This document shows, in pieces, positions 35,520 through 43,703 of a stretch of DNA of 64,000 nucleotides. Position numbers and translations under genes: made by a program. Every line of letters starts with the position of its first letter. Positions within the stretch are counted from its first letter, which is position 1. The notes beneath the pieces were generated by a model. That model was not told the origin of the DNA and made no database searches. It saw only the letters and a list, made by a program, of their open reading frames with translations. Source of the stretch: Verrucomicrobiales bacterium (GTDB lineage: Bacteria > Verrucomicrobiota > Verrucomicrobiia > Limisphaerales > CAIMTB01); the NCBI GenBank assembly GCA_016795425.1, contig JAEUHG010000150.1, forward strand, positions 1 to 64,000, given 5' to 3'.

Positions 35520-36263
35520 TTAAGAAATGAAGGCGCCGGTGCCATCGAGCGTCGGGACCACCGACCAACATCCCCGTTTCGCACACCATGCCACGTCATC
35601 CCGCAGGTCCGGATGCGCCAATAGCCGGCGGCCGTTCCTCCCACGACCCAGCGCCCCGGCCAGGTCCGCCCCCACCCCACGCCATGCCGCCATCGCCAGC
35701 ATCGCCGCGTCCCCCAATTCCGTGCCCGGTCCCGCCAACCGGTCGCACAAGGCGCCGGCGGCAATGGAATCTTCCCAAGCCGCCTCCGGGCCGGTCCCGC
35801 TCCCGATGAGCAGCACGCGCGCGTCGGGCATCGACTGCAAATGGGCGGCGACGGCATCCAGATTCAGGAACGCCCCCGCGACCACCACCTTCGCCCGCGC
35901 ACAGGCCTGCAACGCCAGCGTGCCATTGGTGGTCGTCATCACGATCCGGCGCCCAAAGACCCGCTCGCGAGTCAACTCCCGGGGCGAGTTCCCCAAGTCA
36001 AACGCCACGCCTCCGGCCTGGTCAGCCCCAATTCTCAATCCGCCCCGCTCGCCCGCCAGCAAGCAGTCTGGGTCCCGGCTGCGCTCCTTCAAGGCTTGCT
36101 CGATCGAAGCCACCGCCCGCACCGATGCGGCCCCCAGCGCCAGGGCCGTCACCAAGGTCGAGGTCGCCCGTAACACATCAAACACGACGCAGACCCGATC
36201 AGGTAGATCCTGGGCCACCAACGCCGCGTACTCGGCTGGCGCATGAAGCACATCAATGACCAT
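35520..36263 (-). CDS. ComB-like 2-phosphosulfolactate phosphatase family protein
   Basis: A 247-residue protein with the ComB pattern: VCVVFDVLRATSTLVTAL near 22-39, GERGGLRI, FDLGNSPREL near 90-99, and RIVMTTTNGTLAL near 108-120 (the Thr-rich strand at the Mg site). LLIGSGTG and EDSIAAGALCDRL follow. ComB removes phosphate from 2-phosphosulfolactate in coenzyme M synthesis; bacterial members probably serve sulfolactate or another small phosphate ester. The ATG at 36263 overlaps the end of the upstream glycosylase gene by 11 bases. Confidence 0.85.
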   Translation of the reverse strand: MVIDVLHAPAEYAALVAQDLPDRVCVVFDVLRATSTLVTALALGAASVRAVASIEQALKERSRDPDCLLAGERGGLRIGADQAGGVAFDLGNSPRELTRERVFGRRIVMTTTNGTLALQACARAKVVVAGAFLNLDAVAAHLQSMPDARVLLIGSGTGPEAAWEDSIAAGALCDRLAGPGTELGDAAMLAMAAWRGVGADLAGALGRGRNGRRLLAHPDLRDDVAWCAKRGCWSVVPTLDGTGAFIS

Positions 36264-37167
36264 GGGAATACTCCTCCATTCCTCCAAAGACACCCGCCGT
36301 CACGCGCCCGGCTCGCCGCCGCATCCAGTGAAACAAGTACTGCTGGGCATACCCGCCGTGGGGTCCGAAATGCCCCGCGGCAAAAGTCTCGAGTGCTGAC
36401 ATCGACACGGCCCGTCCGCCGAAGTAGATCTCGCGCAAGGCTTTCAAAATCCAGACATCCACCGGAAACGCTTCGGCAAAACCGTAAGCGAAAAGCAGGA
36501 CGCAATCCGCAATCTTCGGTCCGACGCCCGGCAACTGCATCAATGCCTGCCGTGCGTGGGTGCGGTCCATGGTATGAAGCGATTCCAACGACAGTTGTCC
36601 TGCCGTCACCCAAACGGCCGCCGCCCGAAGGTATCGGGCACGAAACCCCATTCGACAGGTTCTCAGGTCGAATTCACCGAGAACCGACAACCGCTTGGCC
36701 GAAGGAAAGGCATGCCACACTGGACGCCCCGGTGGCGTCGGTACCGGGGTGCCAAAGCACCGCGCCAAATCGGCCACGATCTGCCGGATCTGGGGGATCT
36801 GCTTGGTAGAGGACATGAGGAACGACGCCAGGCATTCCCAGGGATCCTGCCGCAAGAGACGCAGTCCCCAGCACGTCTTCACCGCCTCCAACAAGGCTGG
36901 GTCGGAAGGAAACTGGGTGACCAACGCCCGCAAATCGATGTCCGCCTGCAAGTAATGCCGCAGCCATCCCCAATCCCCAGGTTCCATCCAAGTCTCGGCA
37001 CCAAGCGTCTCTTCATCGATTTGAGTGAGTCGGACCCATCGTCCGTCGACGACACCCGACCAACCGTTGCCGTCGGCTGTCCATCGAAAGGCCTGCCCCG
37101 AGTGCAGGGTCGAGGCGAGGTCATAATCCCGCACCCGAAAGGCGGTCTCGAAGGGAGGCGCACTCAT
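36253..37167 (-). CDS. ogg: OGG1-type 8-oxoguanine DNA glycosylase
   Basis: A 304-residue bifunctional glycosylase/lyase. The N-terminal domain has LASTLHSGQAFRW near 18-30. LRLLRQDPWECLASFLMSSTKQIPQI near 101-126 corresponds to the human-type QDP(F/W) motif with the damage-base contacts. The helix-hairpin-helix LPGVGPKIADC carries Lys218, and Asp237 lies in PVDVW, 19 residues later as in OGG1. The protein excises 8-oxoguanine opposite cytosine, while MutY of the same window handles the adenine mispair. It overlaps the upstream PAP2 gene by 4 bases (ATGA) and comB by 11. Confidence 0.93.
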   Translation of the reverse strand: MSAPPFETAFRVRDYDLASTLHSGQAFRWTADGNGWSGVVDGRWVRLTQIDEETLGAETWMEPGDWGWLRHYLQADIDLRALVTQFPSDPALLEAVKTCWGLRLLRQDPWECLASFLMSSTKQIPQIRQIVADLARCFGTPVPTPPGRPVWHAFPSAKRLSVLGEFDLRTCRMGFRARYLRAAAVWVTAGQLSLESLHTMDRTHARQALMQLPGVGPKIADCVLLFAYGFAEAFPVDVWILKALREIYFGGRAVSMSALETFAAGHFGPHGGYAQQYLFHWMRRRAGRVTAGVFGGMEEYSHGH

Positions 37168-37865
37168 GACGGAGGGAGTTCCGAGGAAGGGAGAACGGCG
37201 TTGGGTTCCTGGCCTTCAGCGCTCGCAGGTCGGAGCCAGGACACGGGCAGTCGTGGCCACCGGCGCCCCCAACGGCGATGCACCCGTCGCCATAGCCGAT
37301 GCAGAAGTCCCAGAGCAATCGCCGCCGTGCCGGCGCCCAGCAACCAGCCCGCCAACACATCACTGGGGTAATGGACGCCGTTGTAGACCCGGGAATAACC
37401 CACCGCCACCGCCACCGGGACCAGGACCACCAACGATCGCCGGTAGTACCAGCCCGCCACGGTGGCGAGCAGCGCCATATTCAGGGCATGCGCCGATGGC
37501 ATGCTACCCCGCGGATTCCCCTTGCCCGCGCGCAAGACAGCGAGATCAGGAAACTCAACATAGGGACGGGGCCGTTGAACCCAATCCTTGAGAGGTTCAA
37601 CGACGAACTCGTTCGCCAATCCCGCCGCCACCAGTGCGGTGACGAGAAAAAAGCACCCGCGGCCGCCTCCCTTCCAGATCAGCGCCACTCCCAGCGCAAT
37701 CAGTGCCGGCCAGAAGAAGGGGTTCCCGCTCAGGAACCGCATGACCGCGTCGAGAAACGGATGTGCCCCATCGCGATTGATGGCCCGGAACAAGGCGAGG
37801 TCGAAGCGGCCAAGGGCATCCACGCGCCAAGCTTGGAAAACCGAACGCCGCGCCGCGAGCCGCAA
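37164..37865 (-). CDS. PAP2-family membrane phosphatase
   Basis: A 233-residue membrane protein with the three PAP2 motifs: KDWVQRPRP near 92-100, PSAHALN near 122-128, and SRVYNGVHYPSDVLAG near 158-173. Hydrophobic segments lie between and before these motifs (FFWPALIALGVALIW, GCFFLVTALVAAGLA, LVVLVPVAVAVGY, LLGAGTAAIALGLL). Such enzymes release phosphate from lipid phosphates, for example undecaprenyl pyrophosphate. It is the first gene of a run of five on the minus strand, with an ATGA overlap to the glycosylase gene. Confidence 0.9.
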   Translation of the reverse strand: MRLAARRSVFQAWRVDALGRFDLALFRAINRDGAHPFLDAVMRFLSGNPFFWPALIALGVALIWKGGGRGCFFLVTALVAAGLANEFVVEPLKDWVQRPRPYVEFPDLAVLRAGKGNPRGSMPSAHALNMALLATVAGWYYRRSLVVLVPVAVAVGYSRVYNGVHYPSDVLAGWLLGAGTAAIALGLLHRLWRRVHRRWGRRWPRLPVSWLRPASAEGQEPNAVLPSSELPPS

Positions 37866-37905
37866 TTCTACGAGTCATCGTCCCCCTGTCGGCAGCGTCC
37901 GCGCC

Positions 37906-37927
37906 GAAACCGGAAAAGGCCGGTTTC
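37906..37927. promoter_or_regulatory. Hairpin upstream of the PAP2 gene
   Basis: The arms gaaaccgg (37906-37913) and ccggtttc (37920-37927) are exact complements around aaaagg. It lies 40 bases upstream of the PAP2 start in the 331-base divergent gap (37866-38196) before infA. The gap also holds ccgtca-ct-ttgacgg followed by cgcctttt near 37960-37985. I see no gene in this gap; it should hold promoters for both directions. Confidence 0.3.
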
Positions 37928-38196
37928 ATTGCGGTTTTCTCCTTGTGAATCGCCGCCGACCCGTCACTTTGACGGCGCCTTTTCGAAAGCCAGCCGATTT
38001 CGGGATTTGGCAGATCCTCGACCGGACTTCGTCCGCCGATGTTTTTGCACCGCCGTGGGATTTCCCCCCCGGATTACCTTCCGAAGTCGCTCGCCATTCC
38101 TGAGGCAAGTGTCAGTTGTTTCTCGCCGCACCGGTGGTCTCGTCTGCAACCGGCGTGGTGATGTGTTTCGGATACCCGCAGACGAATTCGGATTGC

Positions 38197-38409
38197 ATGC
38201 AAACAGCGATAGAGACTCAGGGGCGGGTGACGTCGGTTCTTGCGGGCACCATGTTCCGCGTCCAATTGGACAACAAACACGAGGTGCTGGCGCACATATC
38301 CGGAAAGATGCGCCAACGCTTCATCCGGCTCACGGTCGGCGACCGGGTCCGCCTGGAGATGTCGCCCTACGACATCCACAAGGCCCGCATCGTGTATCGC
38401 CTCGGTTAG
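38197..38409 (+). CDS. infA: Translation initiation factor IF-1
   Basis: A 70-residue OB-fold protein starting MQTAIETQGRVTSVLAGTMF and continuing FRVQLDNKHEVLAHISGKMRQRFIRL, with GDRVRLEMSPYDIHKARIVYR at the end. These match IF-1 throughout, including the AHISGKMR RNA-binding stretch. IF-1 sits in the ribosomal A site during initiation. The start at 38197 gives the standard length, and the 27 extra codons upstream are not conserved. No ribosomal protein genes adjoin it, so this may be one of several IF-1 copies. Confidence 0.93.
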   Translation: MQTAIETQGRVTSVLAGTMFRVQLDNKHEVLAHISGKMRQRFIRLTVGDRVRLEMSPYDIHKARIVYRLG

Positions 38410-38476
38410 GGTCGTTGGGCGCCAGCCGGCGCCCCATTGAGGTCGCGACCGCCCTGTCCGCTGTTCCCCAAACTGG

Positions 38477-38935
38477 CTAACGGCTCAGATCGGCTTGCGT
38501 CAGGACCCGGAAGTTATGACGGCGCAGTGCTTCCGCAGCCACTTCGAGATCTTCCAAGTTCAGCGCCAAAAGAGGTTTCCCATCCGGCAACGCCAGGAAC
38601 GCATAGATGTAATGGATGTTGATCTCCGCTTCCAGCAAGGCAGCCAGCGCCTGCTCCAGTCGGGTTTCGATATCCACCTCCACGACCAGAATTCTGGCTT
38701 CCGTGAAGGGAAAATCCTGTTCGCGGAGCAGTTCCCGCGCGCGCGCCGCGTCATCCACCACGACGCGGAGGATCGCGCTGTCCGTCGTGTCCAGCACCGT
38801 GAGCGCCAGAATGTGAACGTTGTTTTGCTTCAGCAGGCTCGTGAGGTCGTGCAGTCGCCCCAGCTTGTTGGCGACAAAAATCGAAAATTGCAGCACTGCT
38901 TCCGCGCCCGACTGAGTCAGCGTCTTCCAGGCCAT
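38477..38935 (-). CDS. ACT domain protein
   Basis: A 152-residue protein with two ACT-like ligand-binding domains. The first starts at QFSIFVANKLGRLHDLTSLLKQNNVHILALTVLDTTDSAILRVVVDD in its family form, at about residues 16-62. The second half is LVVEVDIETRLEQALAALLEAEINIHYIYAFLAL at about 83-117. Tandem ACT proteins of this length bind amino acids and may act as sensors. Only the C-terminal 152 codons of a longer open frame are real; the rest of that frame is antisense to argS. It is divergent from the PtsN-like gene. Confidence 0.88.
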   Translation of the reverse strand: MAWKTLTQSGAEAVLQFSIFVANKLGRLHDLTSLLKQNNVHILALTVLDTTDSAILRVVVDDAARARELLREQDFPFTEARILVVEVDIETRLEQALAALLEAEINIHYIYAFLALPDGKPLLALNLEDLEVAAEALRRHNFRVLTQADLSR

Positions 38936-39064
38936 GTCCTGAGAATTCAACACGCGCCGACTGAATCTTTCCACGCGGAAAGTCGCGTCGCCTTCTATTC
39001 GGTGGCAGTTCCGGCTTGAATCACCCCCTGCGCTCCGACGAAATCCCTGCACGTCTTTCGCACT

Positions 39065-39532
39065 ATGCACCTCGCGGACATTCTTTCCTCGGCTCAGATC
39101 ATCCCCGAGATGCGGGCGACCAATCGTTGGGAGGCAATCGACGAACTCGTCGAGCAGTTGGTCGCGGCCGGGCGCGTGCCAGCCGAACACCGGCAGGACA
39201 TCGCGGCCGTGGTCAAGAAGCGCGAACAATCGATGAGCACCGGAATCGGGTTCGGCGTCGGAATCCCGCACGCCGTCTCCGACCTCATCTCGGAGGTGGT
39301 CGGCGTGCTGGGCAGGTCCTCCTCCGGCATGCAGTTCGAGGCTCTCGATAATCAACCGGTCAAGCTCGTGATCCTGTTCCTGGTCCCCCAAGGTCAGTTC
39401 CAGAAACATCTGCACACCTTGTCCAATATCGCCAAGAACCTTCACAACGCGGATTTTCGAAACGCCTTGGCAACCGCGCCCGACGCCGAGGCCATCTACC
39501 GGGTCATCGCTTCGATGAAGCCGGGCAAATAG
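39065..39532 (+). CDS. PTS IIA-like nitrogen-regulatory protein (PtsN type)
   Basis: A 155-residue PTS EIIA domain of the fructose/nitrogen type. The phosphorylated histidine is His69 in GVGIPHAVSD, preceded by REQSMSTGIGFG. Later conserved parts are VKLVILFLVPQGQFQKHLHTLSNIAKNL in family form at about 99-126. These proteins regulate potassium transport, nitrogen and carbon metabolism through their phosphorylation state. No EIIB or EIIC gene adjoins it, which favours a regulatory role. It precedes argS by 84 bases on the same strand. Confidence 0.88.
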   Translation: MHLADILSSAQIIPEMRATNRWEAIDELVEQLVAAGRVPAEHRQDIAAVVKKREQSMSTGIGFGVGIPHAVSDLISEVVGVLGRSSSGMQFEALDNQPVKLVILFLVPQGQFQKHLHTLSNIAKNLHNADFRNALATAPDAEAIYRVIASMKPGK

Positions 39533-39616
39533 CCCGAGGCCGGTCCGGCCGTTCCCTTCGACGCCGCCATCCCGCGGCATCCCGGCGACCCCTCCCTCCG
39601 CCCCATCCGTTCTGCC

Positions 39617-41383
39617 ATGCTGATCCCCATCCTCCAAGACCGCCTGCGCTCCGCTGTCGTCGCCGCGCTGCCTGATGCTGACCTTTCGCGGGTGCTGATT
39701 CGCCCCTGCACCAACCCCGCCCACGGCGATTACGAGACCACGTCGCTCATGGCCTTGGCCAAGGAGCGGCGAATGAACCCTCGGCAACTCGCCGCGGATG
39801 TTCTCGCGCGCCTCGACGTTCAGGACCTCTGCGAAGACATCCAGATCTCCGGCGCCGGGTTCCTTAATTTCCGACTCAACCTTGCGGCACTGCAGCGCGC
39901 CATCCAGGGCGCCGCCCGTGGCGAACACCTGTTCCTCACGCCCGCTTCGCGCCCTCGCACGGTGGTCATCGACTTCAGCTCTCCCAACGTGGCCAAACCG
40001 CTCCACGTCGGGCACATTCGTTCCACCTTTCTCGGCGATTGCCTCGCCCGCATCTTTCGCAAACTCGGACACCGGGTCGTCACCGACAATCATATCGGCG
40101 ACTGGGGCACGCAGTTCGGCATGCTCCTGCTCGGCTGGAAAACCACGCTGCGCCGTGACGCACTGGCGGCCGATCCCTTCCTCGAAATGGAGCGCCTCTA
40201 CAAGGAGGTCAACCAACGCTGCAAGGACGAACCCGGGCTGCGCGACCAGGCTCGCGCCGAATTGGTCAAACTTCAAAGCGGCGATCCGGAGAACCTCGCC
40301 ATCTGGCGCGAAATGCAGAAGCTGTCGCAGGCCCAGTTCGACAGTGTCTACGCTCGTTTAGGGGTCTCTTTCGATGTCACCCTCGGCGAGAGCTTCTACA
40401 ACCCGCAGCTCCCCGGAGTCGTCAAGGAACTCACCCGCCTCGGTCTCGCCCGCGAAAGCGATGGTGCCATGGCCATCTTCTCCGACGGATCGTGCCCCCC
40501 GAAGGAAGATCCGTTCCTCGTCCAAAAGGAGGGAGAGTGGCAGCCAAACCCCTTCCTGGTCCAAAAATCGGACGGCGGTTTCAATTACGCCACCACCGAT
40601 CTTGCGACGCTCGAATACCGACTCAAAACCTGGGCACCCGACGAGATCCTCTACGTCACTGGCGCCCCTCAGCAGCTCCATTTCCGGCAATTGTTCGCCA
40701 CCTTCCGCCGCTGGCACCCCGACACCCGCTGCCGGCTGGAGCACGTCTGGTTCGGATCCATTCTCGGCGAAGATGGCAAACCCTTCAAAACGCGCTCCGG
40801 GGAAACCGTGAAGCTGACGGAACTGCTCGAGGAGGCCGAGGAACGCGCAGCCAAGATCGTGGCCGCCAAGAATCCCGATCTCCCCGCCGCCGAACAGCAG
40901 GACATCGCCCGCCGCATCGGAATGGGGGCCATCAAGTATGCCGACCTCCTTCCCAATCGGCAGAGCGATTATGTGTTCAGCTGGGAGAAACTCCTGGCTC
41001 TGAATGGCAATACCGCGCCGTATCTCCAATACGCCTACACGCGCACCCGCAGCCTCCAACGCAAAGGCGCCGAACTCGGCGATCTGTCGGCGGTCACCGG
41101 CACTTTCGTTCTCGCCGCCCCCGAGGAACTGGCCCTGGTGCGCCACCTCATCAATTTCGGATTCACGCTGGAATCGGTGATCGCCGATTACCGCCCCAAT
41201 TTCCTGTGCAATTATCTCTATGAACTCGCCGGGCGCTTCTCGAAGTTCTGGGAGAATTGCCCGGTGCTGAAGGCCGAGGATCCGGCGGTGCGCGCGTCCC
41301 GTGCCGCATTGTGCGAGGTCACCGGTCGGGTCCTGGGAGAAGGCCTGGGCCTGCTCGGCATCGAGACCCTCGACCGCATGTAA
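39617..41383 (+). CDS. argS: Arginyl-tRNA synthetase
   Basis: A 588-residue class I synthetase. The N-terminal additional domain (about 1-110) contains NPAHGDYETT and ISGAGFLNFRL. The catalytic HIGH-type motif is HVGH in SSPNVAKPLHVGHIRST at about 126-142. DNHIGDWGTQFG follows at about 154-165. The Rossmann core has FNYATTDLATLEYR, and the KMSK-equivalent loop is FKTRSGETVKL. The C-terminal DALR anticodon-binding domain ends with GLGLLGIETLDRM. The enzyme charges tRNA-Arg. Length and order are standard for the family. Confidence 0.96.
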   Translation: MLIPILQDRLRSAVVAALPDADLSRVLIRPCTNPAHGDYETTSLMALAKERRMNPRQLAADVLARLDVQDLCEDIQISGAGFLNFRLNLAALQRAIQGAARGEHLFLTPASRPRTVVIDFSSPNVAKPLHVGHIRSTFLGDCLARIFRKLGHRVVTDNHIGDWGTQFGMLLLGWKTTLRRDALAADPFLEMERLYKEVNQRCKDEPGLRDQARAELVKLQSGDPENLAIWREMQKLSQAQFDSVYARLGVSFDVTLGESFYNPQLPGVVKELTRLGLARESDGAMAIFSDGSCPPKEDPFLVQKEGEWQPNPFLVQKSDGGFNYATTDLATLEYRLKTWAPDEILYVTGAPQQLHFRQLFATFRRWHPDTRCRLEHVWFGSILGEDGKPFKTRSGETVKLTELLEEAEERAAKIVAAKNPDLPAAEQQDIARRIGMGAIKYADLLPNRQSDYVFSWEKLLALNGNTAPYLQYAYTRTRSLQRKGAELGDLSAVTGTFVLAAPEELALVRHLINFGFTLESVIADYRPNFLCNYLYELAGRFSKFWENCPVLKAEDPAVRASRAALCEVTGRVLGEGLGLLGIETLDRM

Positions 41384-41414
41384 CCGGCGACGCCGGGGGC
41401 GCCTTGGACTGCGT

Positions 41415-41432
41415 GCGGTAGCCCTCTACCGC
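41415..41432 (+). terminator. Hairpin after argS, probable terminator or small palindromic repeat
   Basis: The arms gcggtag (41415-41421) and ctaccgc (41426-41432) enclose ccct and are followed by tttccc. The element lies 32 bases after the argS stop, in the gap where argS converges with the LysR gene. The short U-tract makes it a weak intrinsic terminator; it could instead be one copy of a dispersed palindrome. Confidence 0.4.
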
Positions 41433-41508
41433 TTTCCCATGCCAAAGCGCCAGTGGACGGGCGCACTCCACGACCTGGCGGACTCCCACGCGCCGGACGA
41501 TCGCAACC

Positions 41509-42504
41509 TTATTCAGGTGCGGCGGCCGCGGCTTCTTCCGTGTCGGGGAACTGACTCCACCGGTCGGTGTCTTCGAGCATGTGCCCGGTCACTTCCCGGC
41601 ACAGCCCCACAAAGGTCTCTTCAGCCAGATTCAACGGCCGCGATTTCCAACGGATGATACCCCACTGCCGGCGCAGTTTCCGTTTGCCCACGGGAAGCGC
41701 CACCAAGGTCCCAGCCTGAAGCTCGTCTCGCACGATCCAGGGCGCCAGGACGCTGATGCCGAGATTCAGTTTCACCAACTCCTTGATGGCCTCCATGGAG
41801 CCGAGTTCGATGAAGGTGTTGAGGACCAATCGCTCCCGGCGGAAATAGTCGTCCACCAACCGGAACGTGTAGCTGTTTCGGTGGTAAAGAATGTAGTTCT
41901 GCCGCGGGACGTCACGACGTTCCACCGACCGCGCCTCGGCCCAGGGATGATGCGGACTCATGACGAACACCAACTCATCCTCGAACAACGGTTCAAAGAC
42001 GAGTTTCTCCTCCGGCTTGGGCTCCAAAGTCAGCGCCAGATCCACCCGCCCCGCATGGAGATGGTCCAGCATTTGCGCCGTATCCGCCGGCACAATGGTG
42101 ATGGCGTATTGCTCGAAGCTCTCTTTGAACTCCCGCAGCACCGTGGGGAGGATGTAGGTGCACGCCGTCGTGCTGGCCGCCACACGCAAACGGCCGCGCC
42201 CCCATTTGCCCAGCCGCCCGATCGATTCGCGGGCCAAACTCATCTCCGCCAGAATCTTCTCCGCATGCTGCAACAGTTGTTCACCTGCCAAGGTCAGGCT
42301 CACTTTTTTGCCCACCCTGTCAAAAAGACGACAGCCCACGTCCTCTTCTAGCGCACGCATCGAGTGGCTGATTGCCGATTGCGATAAGAACAACTCCCGA
42401 CCCGCAGCGGTAAAACTGGCCGTGCGCGCCAGGGTCGCGAAGGCGCGCAGCTGCCGACTGTCGATCGGAGACCGAGTATATGAGCGAGTTTCATCATTCA
42501 TCAT
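41509..42504 (-). CDS. LysR-family transcriptional regulator, probable nitrate-assimilation regulator
   Basis: A 331-residue LysR protein. The winged helix is at about 12-70 (RQLRAFATLARTASFTAAGR, then ELFLSQSAISHSMRALEED). A linker helix and the effector domain follow, with RLRVAASTTACTYILPTVLREF near 100 and VDLALTLEPKP near 146. Start candidates are ATGs at 42501 and 42504, with a third at 42525; the shorter ones leave a palindrome free upstream. The gene is divergent from the nitrate assimilation series with a small gap, the standard layout for a regulator of its neighbours. The inducer cannot be told from sequence. Confidence 0.88.
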   Translation of the reverse strand: MMNDETRSYTRSPIDSRQLRAFATLARTASFTAAGRELFLSQSAISHSMRALEEDVGCRLFDRVGKKVSLTLAGEQLLQHAEKILAEMSLARESIGRLGKWGRGRLRVAASTTACTYILPTVLREFKESFEQYAITIVPADTAQMLDHLHAGRVDLALTLEPKPEEKLVFEPLFEDELVFVMSPHHPWAEARSVERRDVPRQNYILYHRNSYTFRLVDDYFRRERLVLNTFIELGSMEAIKELVKLNLGISVLAPWIVRDELQAGTLVALPVGKRKLRRQWGIIRWKSRPLNLAEETFVGLCREVTGHMLEDTDRWSQFPDTEEAAAAAPE

Positions 42505-42510
42505 CAAAAC

Positions 42511-42587
42511 ATGCTTGGCATTCATTGAGCACGAACCCCGGCGATGGCACGGCACACGCTTAAGTGTCGTCGCCCACCCGCGGGTGG
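42511..42587. promoter_or_regulatory. Divergent regulatory region with two palindromes
   Basis: ATGC-TTG-GCAT lies at 42511-42521 and a perfect 14-base palindrome, CCACCCGCGGGTGG, at 42574-42587. If the signal-less solute-binding-like protein starts at the GTG of 42594, both lie between the divergent genes. They are candidates for a LysR operator and for a 5'-leader element respectively. I could not place -35/-10 boxes with confidence. Confidence 0.35.
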
Positions 42588-43703
42588 CTCGAAGTGAACA
42601 GAACCATCGCATCCTCCAAATCTCCGGGCCCACGCCTTGCCGTTCAGCGGCGTTCCCCCGCCGCGCTGCGCGTGGGCTACGTTCCCCTCATCCACGCCGC
42701 GCCCTTGCTGGTCGCGCGCGAACTCGGCCTCTTCGCACGACACGGACTCCAAGTCCGCCTCACCCGCGAAGTCGGTTGGGCCACCGTCCGTGAAAAAATC
42801 GTCAGCGGCGAACTCGATGCCGCCCAGACCCTGGCCCCCATGGCCGTCGCCATGACTCTTGGCCTCCACTCGGCGCGCGTCGATTGTCTCACCGGCCTCA
42901 TCATGAACCTGCACGGCAACGCCGTGGTCATCGCCCAGAAGCTCTGGGCGACGACGGCGGGCCATCCTTCCCAGCTCGCCGCAATCCGGGCACGACGGTC
43001 CGAGCCGCTCACCCTGGGCGTTGTCTACCCCCACTCGGCCCAGTGTCTCGTCTTGCATCGCTGGTGTCGGCAAGCGGGTCTCGTGCCGGACCGGGATTAC
43101 CGACTCGTGGTCGTCCCTCCGCCGCAGATGGTGGCGCACCTCAAGGGCGGGCACATCGATGGCTGCTGCGTCGGCGAACCGTGGGGATCCCTGGCGGTTC
43201 GCGATGGGATCGGCGTCATCGCCGCTCTATCCGCGGATCTCGCCCCCGGTCATGCCGAAAAGGTCCTGCTGGTGCGCCACTCGTTCTCCCAAGACCGCCC
43301 CGACCACCATTTCGCCCTCATCCGTGCCTTGCATGAAGCCTGCGCGTGGTGCGCCGCGCCCGACCATCGCGGCGACGTCCTCGCCCTGCTCGCCGGCCGG
43401 GATGGTTTGTCGCTTCCCACCGATGTCCTGCGACCGGCCTTGACCGGGGATTTCGATCTCGGTGCGGGTCGACGGCGACATCATCCCGACGCCCTCATCT
43501 TCCATGGAGATGGCGTCAACGAACCCAGCTTCGGCCGGGTCGCCTGGATTCCCGAACAACTCGGGATCCCCAGTTCCCCGGAATTACTCCATCGCAGCTT
43601 CCGGTCGGATCTCTTCCGGACCGCCATCCACGCCACGTCCCACAACCCCCAGTCCCCCCTTCCGCATGCCCTCGACCATGAAATCGCCACTTGCGCCGTC
43701 TAA
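42564..43703 (+). CDS. NrtA/NasS-like nitrate-binding protein without a signal peptide
   Basis: A 379-residue protein of the NrtA/CmpA solute-binding type. Seen are ALRVGYVPLIHAAPLLVARELGL near 35-57, VREKIVSGELDAAQTLAPMAVAM, LTLGVVYPHSAQ, VVPPPQMVAHLKGGHIDGCCVGEPWGS near 189-215, and a region rich in Asp and His after 290. Unlike the NrtA that follows, its N-terminus has no hydrophobic signal, so it should stay in the cytoplasm, as the nitrate sensor NasS does. NasS usually works with an ANTAR protein NasT; none is in this window. The start is GTG at 42564 or 42594. The 3' end overlaps nrtA by 26 bases. Confidence 0.8.
   Translation: MSSPTRGWLEVNRTIASSKSPGPRLAVQRRSPAALRVGYVPLIHAAPLLVARELGLFARHGLQVRLTREVGWATVREKIVSGELDAAQTLAPMAVAMTLGLHSARVDCLTGLIMNLHGNAVVIAQKLWATTAGHPSQLAAIRARRSEPLTLGVVYPHSAQCLVLHRWCRQAGLVPDRDYRLVVVPPPQMVAHLKGGHIDGCCVGEPWGSLAVRDGIGVIAALSADLAPGHAEKVLLVRHSFSQDRPDHHFALIRALHEACAWCAAPDHRGDVLALLAGRDGLSLPTDVLRPALTGDFDLGAGRRRHHPDALIFHGDGVNEPSFGRVAWIPEQLGIPSSPELLHRSFRSDLFRTAIHATSHNPQSPLPHALDHEIATCAV

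Noticed and set aside
38477..40276. A 599-codon open frame on the minus strand
   Set aside because: Only the last 152 codons form an ACT-domain protein. The rest is antisense to the PtsN-like gene and argS and has no family character.
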